From JBDRTU01 sp043823825 (GTDB taxonomy: Bacteria; Patescibacteriota; Patescibacteriia; Veblenbacterales; UBA10138), in contig JBDRTU010000048.1 of NCBI GenBank assembly GCA_043823825.1, positions 1-56,213 on the forward strand: DNA of 56,213 nt, given 5' to 3'. Below the pieces are notes generated by a model. That model had not been told where the DNA came from, searched no databases, and worked only from the letters and a program-made list of their open reading frames with translations. Both the position numbers and the translations under genes were made by a program. This document shows positions 17,160 through 25,648 of the stretch, in pieces. Position 1 is the stretch's first letter. The number at the start of each line of letters is the position of its first letter.

Positions 17160-18245
17160 TCAGCTTACACTAATAAACTTATGTTGGCCTGCTTCTTTAA
17201 TTACTCCTTCTAGTTCTAATAAGGTTAATTTAGCGGTAATATCGCCAGCTGGTAATTGCAGACTGCGTGCTATCTCATCGCTGTGCAATGGTTCGTTTTT
17301 AAGCAAAGCGACAATTTGTGCCTCGACGCCGAAAAGTGGTCGTGAGGCAGATGCTTGTTCTTGGGGTTTAAGATTAAAACTATAAAGTATATCTTCTGCT
17401 TTAACCACGGGCGTCGCCCCTAGTTTGATTAATTCGTTAGTGCCTATTGACAGCTCACCTAAAATACTGCCGGGTACGGCAAAAACATCTCGATTATATT
17501 CTAGTGCTTGCTTAGCAGTGATTAAAGCCCCCGATGTGGTAGCAGCTTCAATCACCAGAGTAGCGCGGGCCAGGCCAGCGATTATTCTGTTGCGAATAGG
17601 GAAGTGTTGTTTTAAGGGAGGAGTGCCAGGCGCGAATTCAGATAATAATAAGCCGCCAGCCTCCAAAATTTTTTGCGCCAGATGACGGTTAGCTGACGGG
17701 TAGATTTGATCCAAGCCTGAAGCCAGCACTGCTACTGTTTTACCCCCACTCATAACAGTAGCTTGATGGCAGGCTGCATCAATACCATAAGCTAAGCCAG
17801 AAATTATCGTTAGTCCTGCCTGAGCCAAAGTAGGGATTAGTTTAGCAACTACTTGCTGGCCGTAGCTTGTCATTCGCCTTGCTCCAACCGTGGCTAAGCA
17901 GGGAAAATTTAAACATTGCCAGTTGCCACGCCAGTAAAGTACGGGAGGCGGATCGGCAATTTCTTTTAACAACTTAGGATAGTCTTGACTAGCAGCCGTA
18001 GTAATGTTCAATTTCAGATTTTGTATTTCTTGGTAGGTTTGGTTCACATCAGTTTGCTGTCGGTGCAATATTATCTCGTTCACTAATTTATCATCAAAAC
18101 CGATTTGCCTAAGTTGTTGCCCTGAGCTTTCCCACGCTTCTTGTAACGAGGCAAAAGCGCGTCGTAGCTGAGCAAAACGCGTTGGCCCTATTTTTGGCGA
18201 GCGGTTCCAAGCCAGCCAGTAGGGTAAGTCGTGGTCTAAAAACAT
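17160..18245 (-). CDS. dprA: DNA processing protein DprA (ssDNA/RecA loading, natural transformation)
   Basis: About 361 residues. The ATG at 18245 (MFLDHDLP) is preferred over an in-frame TTG four codons upstream. A helix-hairpin-helix-like N-terminus (GPTRFAQLRRAF) precedes the Rossmann domain (about 105-310) with GARRMTSYGQQ, SGLAYGIDAACHQA, VLASGLDQIYPS and TSGALITA. A C-terminal winged helix ends the protein. DprA protects incoming ssDNA and loads RecA, so it suggests competence. No comEC or pil genes are in this window, so uptake itself is inferred. Confidence 0.93.
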   Translation of the reverse strand: MFLDHDLPYWLAWNRSPKIGPTRFAQLRRAFASLQEAWESSGQQLRQIGFDDKLVNEIILHRQQTDVNQTYQEIQNLKLNITTAASQDYPKLLKEIADPPPVLYWRGNWQCLNFPCLATVGARRMTSYGQQVVAKLIPTLAQAGLTIISGLAYGIDAACHQATVMSGGKTVAVLASGLDQIYPSANRHLAQKILEAGGLLLSEFAPGTPPLKQHFPIRNRIIAGLARATLVIEAATTSGALITAKQALEYNRDVFAVPGSILGELSIGTNELIKLGATPVVKAEDILYSFNLKPQEQASASRPLFGVEAQIVALLKNEPLHSDEIARSLQLPAGDITAKLTLLELEGVIKEAGQHKFISVS

Positions 18246-18265
18246 CGAGCTTAACAAAAAATAAT

Positions 18266-18322
18266 TAACCTGTTACTATAAGAATAACCTGTTACTATAA
18301 GAATAACCTGTTACTATAAGAA
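18266..18322. repeat. Three perfect tandem copies of a 19-base unit
   Basis: The unit TAACCTGTTACTATAAGAA occurs three times in a row between the divergent dprA gene and a small plus-strand gene. Each unit has TTACTATAAG, which resembles a -10 element on the plus strand. The array fills the divergent promoter region and could alter promoter spacing by copy-number change. Confidence 0.85.
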
Positions 18323-18363
18323 TAAACAAACTAATCACTTTTCACAAACTAAAAAGGACATTT

Positions 18364-18609
18364 ATGCCAAGAGAAATACAGCCACCGTCAGAATTTTTTG
18401 ATCAATTAAAAAAAGAAAAAGCAGAAAAAAAAGCTAGGAAGGAAGAAGCTGCTCGCGCTACTTTTGAGATGAATCAGCAACTAGGTATTGAGGCAGCGCC
18501 AAAAGAAATAAAAAAACGCTATCCTTTATTAGAAAAGTTGGAGCAAGATGCTAGGAAGCGAAAAAATAACTTAGAGCTTTTTAATGAGCAACCAGGAGCT
18601 TCCAAATAG
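18364..18609 (+). CDS. Small charged coiled-coil protein (81 aa)
   Basis: No family recognised. The protein is rich in Lys, Glu and Ala and predicted almost entirely helical (EFFDQLKKEKAEKKARKEEA and following). It is preceded by an AAAAGGA Shine-Dalgarno 8 bases before ATG and ends inside a terminator hairpin, so it is probably a real single-gene unit downstream of the 19-base repeats. Confidence 0.6.
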   Translation: MPREIQPPSEFFDQLKKEKAEKKARKEEAARATFEMNQQLGIEAAPKEIKKRYPLLEKLEQDARKRKNNLELFNEQPGASK

Positions 18610-18620
18610 CTCCTGTTTAT
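18595..18620 (+). terminator. Terminator overlapping the stop of the 81-aa gene
   Basis: GGAGCT (18595-18600) pairs with AGCTCC (18608-18613), followed by a T-rich tract. The stop codon lies inside the hairpin. Confidence 0.6.
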
Positions 18621-21600
18621 TTACCCAATAGTTCCAGACTTTTAGTAAGCCAAGGGATCCAAGAGTTGTCGTTCACCGGATAATCAGCTCTTAAGACGTC
18701 GGTAGAAAATTTCCAGACCGGATCAGCTGTTAATAGCTGCGCCAACGACTCCGCAGTAGTTTGTTGCATAAAAGTAATTTCAAAATAGCCAATCCCTCCT
18801 TCTTGGTGGCAGCTTACTTCAGTTAAACGAGCACTTTCGGCTAATAATTTAAGTTCTAATAAAGTTAGTAAATTATTAAAGAGTTGATCAACTTGGCTGC
18901 TACCCAGCTCCCGTCCTAGCAGTACTTCGGGAAAAGTTTTGAGTTCATCGCGGCGACGGATGTTAGCTAGTTTGTGGTAAAGTTTGATACGCGAATTTTC
19001 ATCTGGTATTAATTTAGAGTCAATGCGACCTTCCAGTGGTAGCCGCAAGGTGACCTCTGGTACGGGAGGCAAAGTTTCACCTGTTTTTAATTCTTCAATC
19101 GCCTGGGCAATCAAACGGCCATAAAGCTGCAAACCTACCGCCGCGATTTGACCATGCTGTTCTGTGCCCAAAATTGAGCCAGCCCCTCGGAGCTCCATAT
19201 CTTTCAAAGCCACTTGTAAACCAGAGCCAAGTTCTTTTGCTTCAGCCAAGACGGCTAAGCGTTTTTGTGCCAAAGGCGTACTGTTTTTTTGATTAAAGAA
19301 AAAGTAAGCATAAGCTTGGCGATCATTACGACCAACGCGGCCACGCAATTGATAAAGATCAGATAAACCAAAATTTTCCGCATCTTCCACAATTAAGGTA
19401 TTAACGTTAGGCAAGTCCAAACCATTTTCAATAATGGTGGTGGCTAGCAGTACGTCTATTTTTTGGGTATCAAAGTTGTGCATAATCTGCGCTAGTTCTT
19501 TTTCTGGTAAACGACCATGTGCTACACCGATCTTTACTTGAGGGAGCAGTTTTTGCAATTTAACTAGTACGGCAGGAATTTTGGCAATGCGATTCACTAG
19601 ATAGTATACTTGTCCTTTACGCTTCAATTCCTGAGTTATTGATTGCTTGATTAATTTAGTGTTTTGAGGAGTAAATTCAGTGTGAATTGGCTTACGGCCC
19701 CATGGCGGTGTAGTGATTAAACTTAAATCTCTTAATTCAGAAAGCGTGATATGCAAAGTGCGCGGTATGGGGGTGGCTGAGAGCGATAAAACATGTAGCG
19801 AGGGTTTTAGTTTTTTTAAAATATCTTTTTGCTTAACACCAAAACGCTGTTCCTCATCAACTATTAGCAAACCCAGCTGCGGGATAGAGATATCTTTAGA
19901 TAATAATCGATGAGTACCAATGATAATATTTACTTCACCTGCCGCTATTTGCTTAACTATTTTTTTAGTTGTAGATGCTTCTTGGATACGGCTTAGCAGT
20001 TCAACTTTTATAGGCCAGTGCTTAAAACGCTTGCTAAAAGTATCGTAATGCTGTTGCGCCAGAATGGTGGTTGGAGCTAATAGGGCTACTTGTTTTTGGT
20101 TGAGCACTGTCCGAAAACTGGCCCTGACTGCTAATTCGGTTTTACCAAAACCAACATCGCCACAAATTAATCGATCCATTGGCGTTTCCCTTTCTAAATC
20201 AGCTGAAATTTCAGACCAGGCTTTTAATTGATCCGAAGTCAAGGGCCAGGGGAAGCTGGCTGCTAATTCTTGCTCGTCAGCATAGTGTTGCCAGGGTTTA
20301 AGTTTAGCAATAGTACGTTTGGCGTAGAGTTCTAATAATTCTTTAGCTACCTGGCCTGCTTCTTCCCTTACTTTTTTCGTAACTTGAGACCAACTAGCGC
20401 CATGCAAGCGGTGTAATTTAGGGTGCGGTTGACCAATGTAACGCGAGAGACGATCAGCGTTTTCTACTGGCACATAGAGCTTGTCATTATCAGCATATTC
20501 AATCACAAAGTAATCGTGTTTAGTTCCATTAACGCCTTCGCTAGCTAAATTAAGGAAGCGGCCAATACCATGATCAATATGTACCAGATAATCACCACGC
20601 TTTAAGTGGTCAAGCGGCAAGTAAACATATGTTGAGCCATAGGTTTTTTGTTGCCAGGCTAAATTACGGTCGCAGAGCCAAGTGCGCTTACCCAATTGAT
20701 CACGAAAACCAGATAACAATGGTCCAATCTCGGAATCAACCGGTATGATAGTAGCTTTGTTATCTTCAGCTAAAAGGCGCTTGGTTTTGATTGGCTCTTG
20801 AGTGAGGATGTATACTTGGTAGCCGGCTCGTTCTTCTTGTTTGATAAAAGCCTTAATATCTTCCCAGCGGCCACCAAATAATGGAGTAGATTCTAACCAG
20901 ACTAGGCCGCGGCTAAATGGAGTAGCGATTAATTGCTTAGTTTTACTTTGATTAGATTTAAACCCGACGGTGGGGCAGAATAGCAAATTATTAGTAGTAA
21001 GATAATCGGAAATGGTAATATTTGTTGATGGCCTTAAAATAAGAGGAGCAATAATGACAGACTGCTTTGACTGCTGCAGGGTAGTTACTACCGACCGCTC
21101 TAGAATCTTATTAATAATGTTACCTGTGAATTCAATGATAATTAATTGCTCGGGCGAAATCGCAATTTCTATTAAGCCACCTCGTTTAAGATACCAACCA
21201 CCCACTGCTGGCAAAGGCCCTGGTTGGTAACCCAGTTTATCTAATAATTTTAACAAGACAGTGGGAGTGAGCCGTTCTTTGACTTTTAGTTTTAAAGTAG
21301 CAGCTTCTAATTTTTTTGGTTCTGGCAGCGGAAGGGTTAAATGTTCACTAGAGCCAATTAACCACCCGCGCGGCGAAGGCTTAGATAAAAATTTAAAAAA
21401 GTCTTCGGGGAAGATATAAAACTGCCCGTCGATATGGAATAATTGTTGCCAAAATTTTATCAATTTCAACACCTGATCCTTTTCTTTGTGGTCATTAAGG
21501 AACCACCAAGCGCCTTGAGAGAATTGGTCAGTGGAAGTGTGAACAGCTAAGTAAGAAAGCGCTGATAAGTTAAAAGGCAATTTTAAACTAAGCTCTTTAA

Positions 21601-21670
21601 CAACAGAACTAAAGCGCTCCTTCAATGCTTTTTGAAGCTCTTCGGCTAATTTGACATTAAGATTTTGCAC
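18617..21670 (-). CDS. mfd: Transcription-repair coupling factor Mfd
   Basis: 1017 residues, somewhat shorter than E. coli Mfd (about 1150), mostly because of a reduced N-terminal UvrB-like region. The RNA polymerase-interaction (CarD-like) domain is at about 360-420 (GDYLVHIDHGIGRFL). Superfamily 2 helicase motifs follow: CGDVGFGKTELA (Walker A), VDEEQRFGV (Walker B), SATPIPRTL, and ATTIIENGLDLPNVNT with QLRGRVGR in domain 2. The C-terminal TRCF domain is at about 880-990. The start codon is GTG. It removes stalled RNA polymerase and recruits UvrA; no uvr genes are in the window. Confidence 0.94.
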   Translation of the reverse strand: MQNLNVKLAEELQKALKERFSSVVKELSLKLPFNLSALSYLAVHTSTDQFSQGAWWFLNDHKEKDQVLKLIKFWQQLFHIDGQFYIFPEDFFKFLSKPSPRGWLIGSSEHLTLPLPEPKKLEAATLKLKVKERLTPTVLLKLLDKLGYQPGPLPAVGGWYLKRGGLIEIAISPEQLIIIEFTGNIINKILERSVVTTLQQSKQSVIIAPLILRPSTNITISDYLTTNNLLFCPTVGFKSNQSKTKQLIATPFSRGLVWLESTPLFGGRWEDIKAFIKQEERAGYQVYILTQEPIKTKRLLAEDNKATIIPVDSEIGPLLSGFRDQLGKRTWLCDRNLAWQQKTYGSTYVYLPLDHLKRGDYLVHIDHGIGRFLNLASEGVNGTKHDYFVIEYADNDKLYVPVENADRLSRYIGQPHPKLHRLHGASWSQVTKKVREEAGQVAKELLELYAKRTIAKLKPWQHYADEQELAASFPWPLTSDQLKAWSEISADLERETPMDRLICGDVGFGKTELAVRASFRTVLNQKQVALLAPTTILAQQHYDTFSKRFKHWPIKVELLSRIQEASTTKKIVKQIAAGEVNIIIGTHRLLSKDISIPQLGLLIVDEEQRFGVKQKDILKKLKPSLHVLSLSATPIPRTLHITLSELRDLSLITTPPWGRKPIHTEFTPQNTKLIKQSITQELKRKGQVYYLVNRIAKIPAVLVKLQKLLPQVKIGVAHGRLPEKELAQIMHNFDTQKIDVLLATTIIENGLDLPNVNTLIVEDAENFGLSDLYQLRGRVGRNDRQAYAYFFFNQKNSTPLAQKRLAVLAEAKELGSGLQVALKDMELRGAGSILGTEQHGQIAAVGLQLYGRLIAQAIEELKTGETLPPVPEVTLRLPLEGRIDSKLIPDENSRIKLYHKLANIRRRDELKTFPEVLLGRELGSSQVDQLFNNLLTLLELKLLAESARLTEVSCHQEGGIGYFEITFMQQTTAESLAQLLTADPVWKFSTDVLRADYPVNDNSWIPWLTKSLELLGK

Positions 21671-21744
21671 AGGTAACTTATAGTCTTGACTGGTAGAATG
21701 TTTTTTGATAAGGTGTTTTTACCTTATAAAAAGATGAACATTGC

Positions 21745-21904
21745 CCATTAGCTTCTACTTACTAGCGGTTATAATATCGCGACCCCTCCTTAGCGAGAAA
21801 TGGCCTGCAAAGATAAGGTTAGCTGGTTTTCCAGGTAATCTTAACGCTAGTAAGTAGAAGCTAGTAGGTGATCCCTTAAACTGCAGGGCTTTAAGGGTTT
21901 TTTT
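21745..21904 (+). ncRNA. Candidate small RNA with 19-bp closing stem and anti-Shine-Dalgarno loop
   Basis: Between mfd and pth (both minus strand) lies a plus-strand structure. TAGCTTCTACTTACTAGCG (21749-21767) is the perfect complement of 21845-21863. Inside it, TCGC/GCGA (21777-21796) presents a loop containing CCCCTCCTT (21783-21791), identical in type to the 16S anti-Shine-Dalgarno, and a second hairpin CTGG-TTTT-CCAG follows. A strong plus-strand terminator ends at 21904 although no plus-strand gene exists here, which supports an independent transcript. The alternative is a MITE, since the inverted repeats are bounded by TA. Not matched to a known RNA class. Confidence 0.5.
21873..21904 (+). 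terminator. Strong plus-strand terminator of the candidate small RNA
   Basis: CCCTTAAA (21873-21880) pairs perfectly with TTTAAGGG (21890-21897), followed by seven T. The minus side also has A/T-rich flanks, but the T run is on the plus strand. Confidence 0.75.
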
Positions 21905-21907
21905 GTT

Positions 21908-22480
21908 TTAGTCATTGTGTTTATGTAAGGCCAGCCTGGGCCCTTCGGCTAAAGCTAATTTTAAACGAGTTACCGCTTTAGAGAGCAACATTGGTAACTG
22001 CCCTTGTTCCTCGGGAGTGAAAGGTTGCAGCACATATTTATCAGCAGGTATTAAAGCTGGTGGCCGGCCTAAACCCAAACGAAAGCGCCAGAAGTCAGTA
22101 GTACCTAGCGTTTCAATAATACTGTCTACCCCTCGGTGACCAGCAGAAGAAGATTGCCAAGATAACCTGACGGCGGCAAAGGGTAAATCAAGATCATCGT
22201 GTACTATCCACAGATCATTATGGTCGATTTTATAAAACTTAACTAATTGGCCTACGGCTTTATCTGATTCATTCATATAAGTTAAAGGCAGTGACAAACG
22301 TACAGTTTGGCCATCAATAACTAATTGGGTAACTTTGGCTTTCTGGCGAAAGGTTTGCCACTCTACAGTATCTGACTGGCCGCTAGAGCGCGCCAATAAC
22401 TTAACAACCATAGCACCTAAGTTATGGCGAGTATTGGAGTATTGCGGCTCCGGATTTCCTAGACCGACAATCAATTTCAT
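21908..22480 (-). CDS. pth: Peptidyl-tRNA hydrolase
   Basis: 190 residues, the normal length. It starts MKLIVGLGNPEPQYSNTRHN, with the conserved Asn10 and catalytic His20. PLTYMNESDKAVG, VHDDLDLP and SAGHRGVDSI follow, holding the other substrate-binding Asn/Asp/His residues. It recycles peptidyl-tRNAs dropped from ribosomes. It lies 12 bases after der in a der-pth unit. Confidence 0.96.
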   Translation of the reverse strand: MKLIVGLGNPEPQYSNTRHNLGAMVVKLLARSSGQSDTVEWQTFRQKAKVTQLVIDGQTVRLSLPLTYMNESDKAVGQLVKFYKIDHNDLWIVHDDLDLPFAAVRLSWQSSSAGHRGVDSIIETLGTTDFWRFRLGLGRPPALIPADKYVLQPFTPEEQGQLPMLLSKAVTRLKLALAEGPRLALHKHND

Positions 22481-22492
22481 ACTCTATTAATA

Positions 22493-23785
22493 TTATACCG
22501 CAGTTTTAGTGTGGATGACTACTTTTACTGGTAGAGCGTCCAGGCGCGGTACTTGAGCTCTTACAGTTTTAATTAACCAATTAGGGATAGCGGCAGGTAC
22601 TGCTTGGCGGCTAACCAACACTAGTTGGAAGCGTGGGGGCCGGCTTCCAAGCTGATTGAATTTCAAAAAACGAAACTTTTTATTAGCTTTAAAGAAACTT
22701 TGGCACTGGGATGAAATTTTTTCTTCTTCGGCTGCCGAGAGGATGGTTTGCCAATCGCTAAAGAGTTGCTGGGCTAAAGGCAAAATTGGTTTCAGGCCAG
22801 AGGGAGTAAGTGCCGACACGAGTTTTAAAGGGGCCCAGCTTAGCATTGGTAGCCATCGTCCTCTTAAAGCCTGCCATTCTTTAAGCGCGATAGTTTTAAC
22901 CAGATCTATTTTATTTATAAGCACTATAGTTGGTTTATAAGTGGCGGCAACCAATTCACCGAGCCGTTGATCTTGCCAACTAAAGGGCAGAGAACCATCC
23001 AGTATCAACAAAATGATTTCTGCTTGGTGTAAATTAGTTAATACTTGTTTAATGCTCTTGGCTTCTAGTGAGGCAGCAGCCTGGGACCGACGCCTGATAC
23101 CAGCTGTATCAACCAAACACCAACTAAGTTGGCCCTGAGTGAACCAACCATACTGGCTGTCGCGGGTGGTATGGGGAGTAGCGTCAACTAAAGATCGTTC
23201 TTCGCCCATCAAAGCATTAACCAGTGAAGATTTACCAACATTGGGTTTACCAATCACTACTAATTTGCGAGCCACTAATAAAACCGCATTACTAGTTAAA
23301 CGATTAACAATTAGATCTAATAAATCGCCAGTTCCGCTACCATTTTTACTGGAAACTAATTGTGGTGTAAAACCCAATAGTATTTTACCTGATAGTTGAC
23401 GGCGAAGATTTAAGTTATCAACTTTATTAATCACCATTATTACTTTGTCGCGCTCTGATTTCAACAGTTCCAGCAGTGACCGATCTTCGCCAGTTAAACC
23501 GGTTTGCCCATCAATTAACCAAAGGAGAACGTCCGCTTGAGTAAAAAGTTTTTTATTCCTGGCTAACATCTTTTTTCCCAACGGATCCTTGCTTTTTTTC
23601 TCCAGTCCAGGGCTATCAGCTAGCCAGAAATTTTTTCCTTGCCATGGAATTAAAATTAGATTAGTATCGCGGGTGGTACCAGGTTGGCGATCAGTTAGTG
23701 CCAACTCTTGCGAAGCTAAACGGTTAAAAAGCGTTGATTTGCCTACATTGGTTCTACCAATAATTGCTACTAATGGCTTGTTCAT
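22493..23785 (-). CDS. der: Ribosome assembly GTPase Der (EngA)
   Basis: 430 residues with two tandem G domains. G1 motifs are GRTNVGKS (about 10-17) and GKPNVGKS (about 178-185), G3 motifs are DSPG and DTAG, and G4 motifs are NKVD and NKID. A KH-like C-terminal domain (about 345-430) follows. Der acts in 50S subunit maturation. The gene begins 4 bases after the LytR-family gene, so lytR-der-pth probably form one minus-strand operon. Confidence 0.96.
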   Translation of the reverse strand: MNKPLVAIIGRTNVGKSTLFNRLASQELALTDRQPGTTRDTNLILIPWQGKNFWLADSPGLEKKSKDPLGKKMLARNKKLFTQADVLLWLIDGQTGLTGEDRSLLELLKSERDKVIMVINKVDNLNLRRQLSGKILLGFTPQLVSSKNGSGTGDLLDLIVNRLTSNAVLLVARKLVVIGKPNVGKSSLVNALMGEERSLVDATPHTTRDSQYGWFTQGQLSWCLVDTAGIRRRSQAAASLEAKSIKQVLTNLHQAEIILLILDGSLPFSWQDQRLGELVAATYKPTIVLINKIDLVKTIALKEWQALRGRWLPMLSWAPLKLVSALTPSGLKPILPLAQQLFSDWQTILSAAEEEKISSQCQSFFKANKKFRFLKFNQLGSRPPRFQLVLVSRQAVPAAIPNWLIKTVRAQVPRLDALPVKVVIHTKTAV

Positions 23786-23789
23786 AAAA

Positions 23790-25136
23790 TTAAGGTAAAA
23801 CTTTAACTTTATCTTGCCCTAAAATAATTAAAAAATCTTCCTGTTGGCGCTGCTCTTCACTATTTTCTGTTTGAGAAAGCTCTAAAAGTTCAAGAATCGC
23901 TTGAGCGCTGGCTGGTTTTGTCTTATTAGTAAAATCATAAACCAAAGTGTTTTGGTAATCTTTGCTTTCAGCATTACCATAACTTATTACTTGTAAGCCG
24001 TGTTCAGTTAGTAAGGCTGCTATTTGCTGAGCTAAGCCGGGCATACTAGTGCCGTTTTCAATAATAATAGTTGCCCGTTCACTACGCGCCGTAGCATAAG
24101 CTAATAAATCACTGGCGAAGAGTTGTAGTTCGCGATAATCACCACCGCGCGGCACTAAGAAATAAGCGCCATCTTCTCCGCGAGCTTCACGCAAAAGATT
24201 ACTGGTTTCAATGTCGAGTACCTGATGAACGACTTGATTCGTATTAACCTCTTTAAAAATGTTAGATAATTTGATTACTTCCCAAGGTTCCAAATTAGTT
24301 TCAATATTTTCTTGGAAGGTGTTATAGAGTTTAACTAAAAGTCTGGGATTAAGAAAGGTAGACAATTTAAGCAATTTTTCTTTTAGAGCAATTAAAACTT
24401 GTTGTTGGCGGCGTGAACGCGCAAAATCAGTACCCTGCCAATTGCTGCCATGTCGTGAGCGTACATATTCTAACACCCTTTCCCCCGACATTAATTGTTC
24501 ACCTTCCTCAAAACTAATAGTGCGAGTTAAACTCTCGGTAGTTGGATATTGCGGGTCGGTGAAAGCGCGTTCCACCTTGATTTTTAGCCCGCCCAGCTGA
24601 TTAATTAGTCCTATAAAACCATTAAAGTCAATGCGTACATAATAATGGATGGGGAGGGCTAGAGTATTAGCTATTACCGTACTGGCTAACAAGGCTCCGC
24701 TGCCAGGTTCTTTAGCTTCACCATAAGCATTAGCGCTATTAATTTTCCTAATGCCATTGCCAGGTATGGTGACTGCCAAGTCACGGGGAATCGACAATAA
24801 TCCTAGGTCGGCTGTTTGCGGATTAAGACTAGCTACAATAATTGTATCAGTTAAGTATGGTCCTTCGTGAGCCACACCACCCATACCTAATAACACCATA
24901 TTGATACGACCATCAACTTCGCCGCGTAATTGTTTATCAGGGCTACCAGTCAAACGTTTAATATTTTCCCAAACACTGTGTTGCTGCCAATCGGCAAAAG
25001 TGGCTTGTACTTGAGGCTGACGTGACCACCAGGTCAATAACAGCAATACCACAATCAAGAGGAGGTACAAAAAAAATTTCCCCCGGTTGGTTGCTTGTGG
25101 AGTAGGAGGAACGGTCGTTTCAGGGAGTAGGGCCAT
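23790..25136 (-). CDS. LytR-CpsA-Psr family cell-wall glycopolymer ligase with LytR_C domain
   Basis: 448 residues: short cytoplasmic N-terminus, one membrane helix (about 21-38), then the LCP domain (about 75-290). It has NMVLLGMGG, LTDTIIVASLNPQ, the basic RDLAV and KINSANAYGE patches, and YVRSRHGSNWQGTDFARSRRQQQ with the conserved Arg cluster. A LytR_C domain (about 350-420, IIIENGTSMPGLAQQIA) follows. LCP enzymes attach polymers or glycans to peptidoglycan or surface proteins. First gene of the lytR-der-pth run. Confidence 0.92.
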   Translation of the reverse strand: MALLPETTVPPTPQATNRGKFFLYLLLIVVLLLLTWWSRQPQVQATFADWQQHSVWENIKRLTGSPDKQLRGEVDGRINMVLLGMGGVAHEGPYLTDTIIVASLNPQTADLGLLSIPRDLAVTIPGNGIRKINSANAYGEAKEPGSGALLASTVIANTLALPIHYYVRIDFNGFIGLINQLGGLKIKVERAFTDPQYPTTESLTRTISFEEGEQLMSGERVLEYVRSRHGSNWQGTDFARSRRQQQVLIALKEKLLKLSTFLNPRLLVKLYNTFQENIETNLEPWEVIKLSNIFKEVNTNQVVHQVLDIETSNLLREARGEDGAYFLVPRGGDYRELQLFASDLLAYATARSERATIIIENGTSMPGLAQQIAALLTEHGLQVISYGNAESKDYQNTLVYDFTNKTKPASAQAILELLELSQTENSEEQRQQEDFLIILGQDKVKVLP

Positions 25137-25257
25137 AGCGTATCTTTACAGATAGGTAGTTAGATGGTAACATTGGCTTTACTTAACTGTCAATTCTTTT
25201 TAAACAAGGGATCTTTTAAGTATTAATCGTGACTAGAAAAAGAGGTCTTAATTTTAA

Positions 25258-25504
25258 GGATGATTAGCTCAGCTGGTTAGAGCGCTGCATTTTCACCCCG
25301 CACCTTCAGATTGAAACTAAGCTAATTAATAGATTTTTGTCTCCGGATGCGTAGCTCAGTTGGTTAGAGCGTTCCGTTCACATCGGAGAGGTCAGAGGTT
25401 CGAGTCCTCTCGCATCCACCATAATTAAAAGAATTGAGCAGGTAATGAAGGTGCGGGGCAGGTTGCAGAGGTCGTCCCGATTTGTATCGGGGCATCATCC
25501 ACCA
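25258..25504 (+). tRNA. Interrupted tRNA-like gene (5' and 3' halves) enclosing a complete tRNA-Val
   Basis: The 5' half (25258-25295) has acceptor GGATGAT, D-arm GCTC...GAGC, anticodon-stem strand CTGCA and loop TTTTCA(C), which would give anticodon TTC. The 3' half (about 25463-25504) has TGCAG (pairs with CTGCA), variable AGGTC, T-stem GTCCC/GGGGC, acceptor ATCATCC (pairs with GGATGAT), A and CCA. Between them, in the anticodon loop, is an insert of about 165 bases whose ends are perfect 13-base complements: CCCCGCACCTTCA (25296-25308) and 25446-25458. The T-loop is 10 bases (GATTTGTATC) and non-canonical. The insert carries tRNA-Val. It is either a tRNA with an unusual intron or a tRNA remnant split by insertion. 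No group I intron core fits in this length. Confidence 0.55.
25345..25421 (+). tRNA. tRNA-Val (anticodon CAC)
   Basis: Acceptor GGATGCG/CGCATCC with encoded CCA, D-arm GCTCAGTTGGTTAGAGC, anticodon loop TTCACAT (CAC, reading GTG) and canonical T-arm AGAGGTTCGAGTCCTCT. It lies wholly inside the insert of the interrupted tRNA-like gene on the same strand. Confidence 0.94.
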
Positions 25505-25648
25505 CTTAAAGCTATCCGCTGGTTGGCGGATCGCCACGTGGAAAGCCGATTAATCTTAATAAGCTAGTTTCACTTAAATCAAAATTTAGTATACAATTAT
25601 TTAGTATAAAGGAACAGAGTTTAGTCGTTTAGTATATCAAGAAACTTT

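Noticed and set aside
25296..25458. Group I self-splicing intron in the tRNA-like gene
   Set aside because: About 165 bases including a whole tRNA leaves under 90 bases of other sequence, too little for the P3-P8/P4-P6 core, and no P7-like motif was seen.
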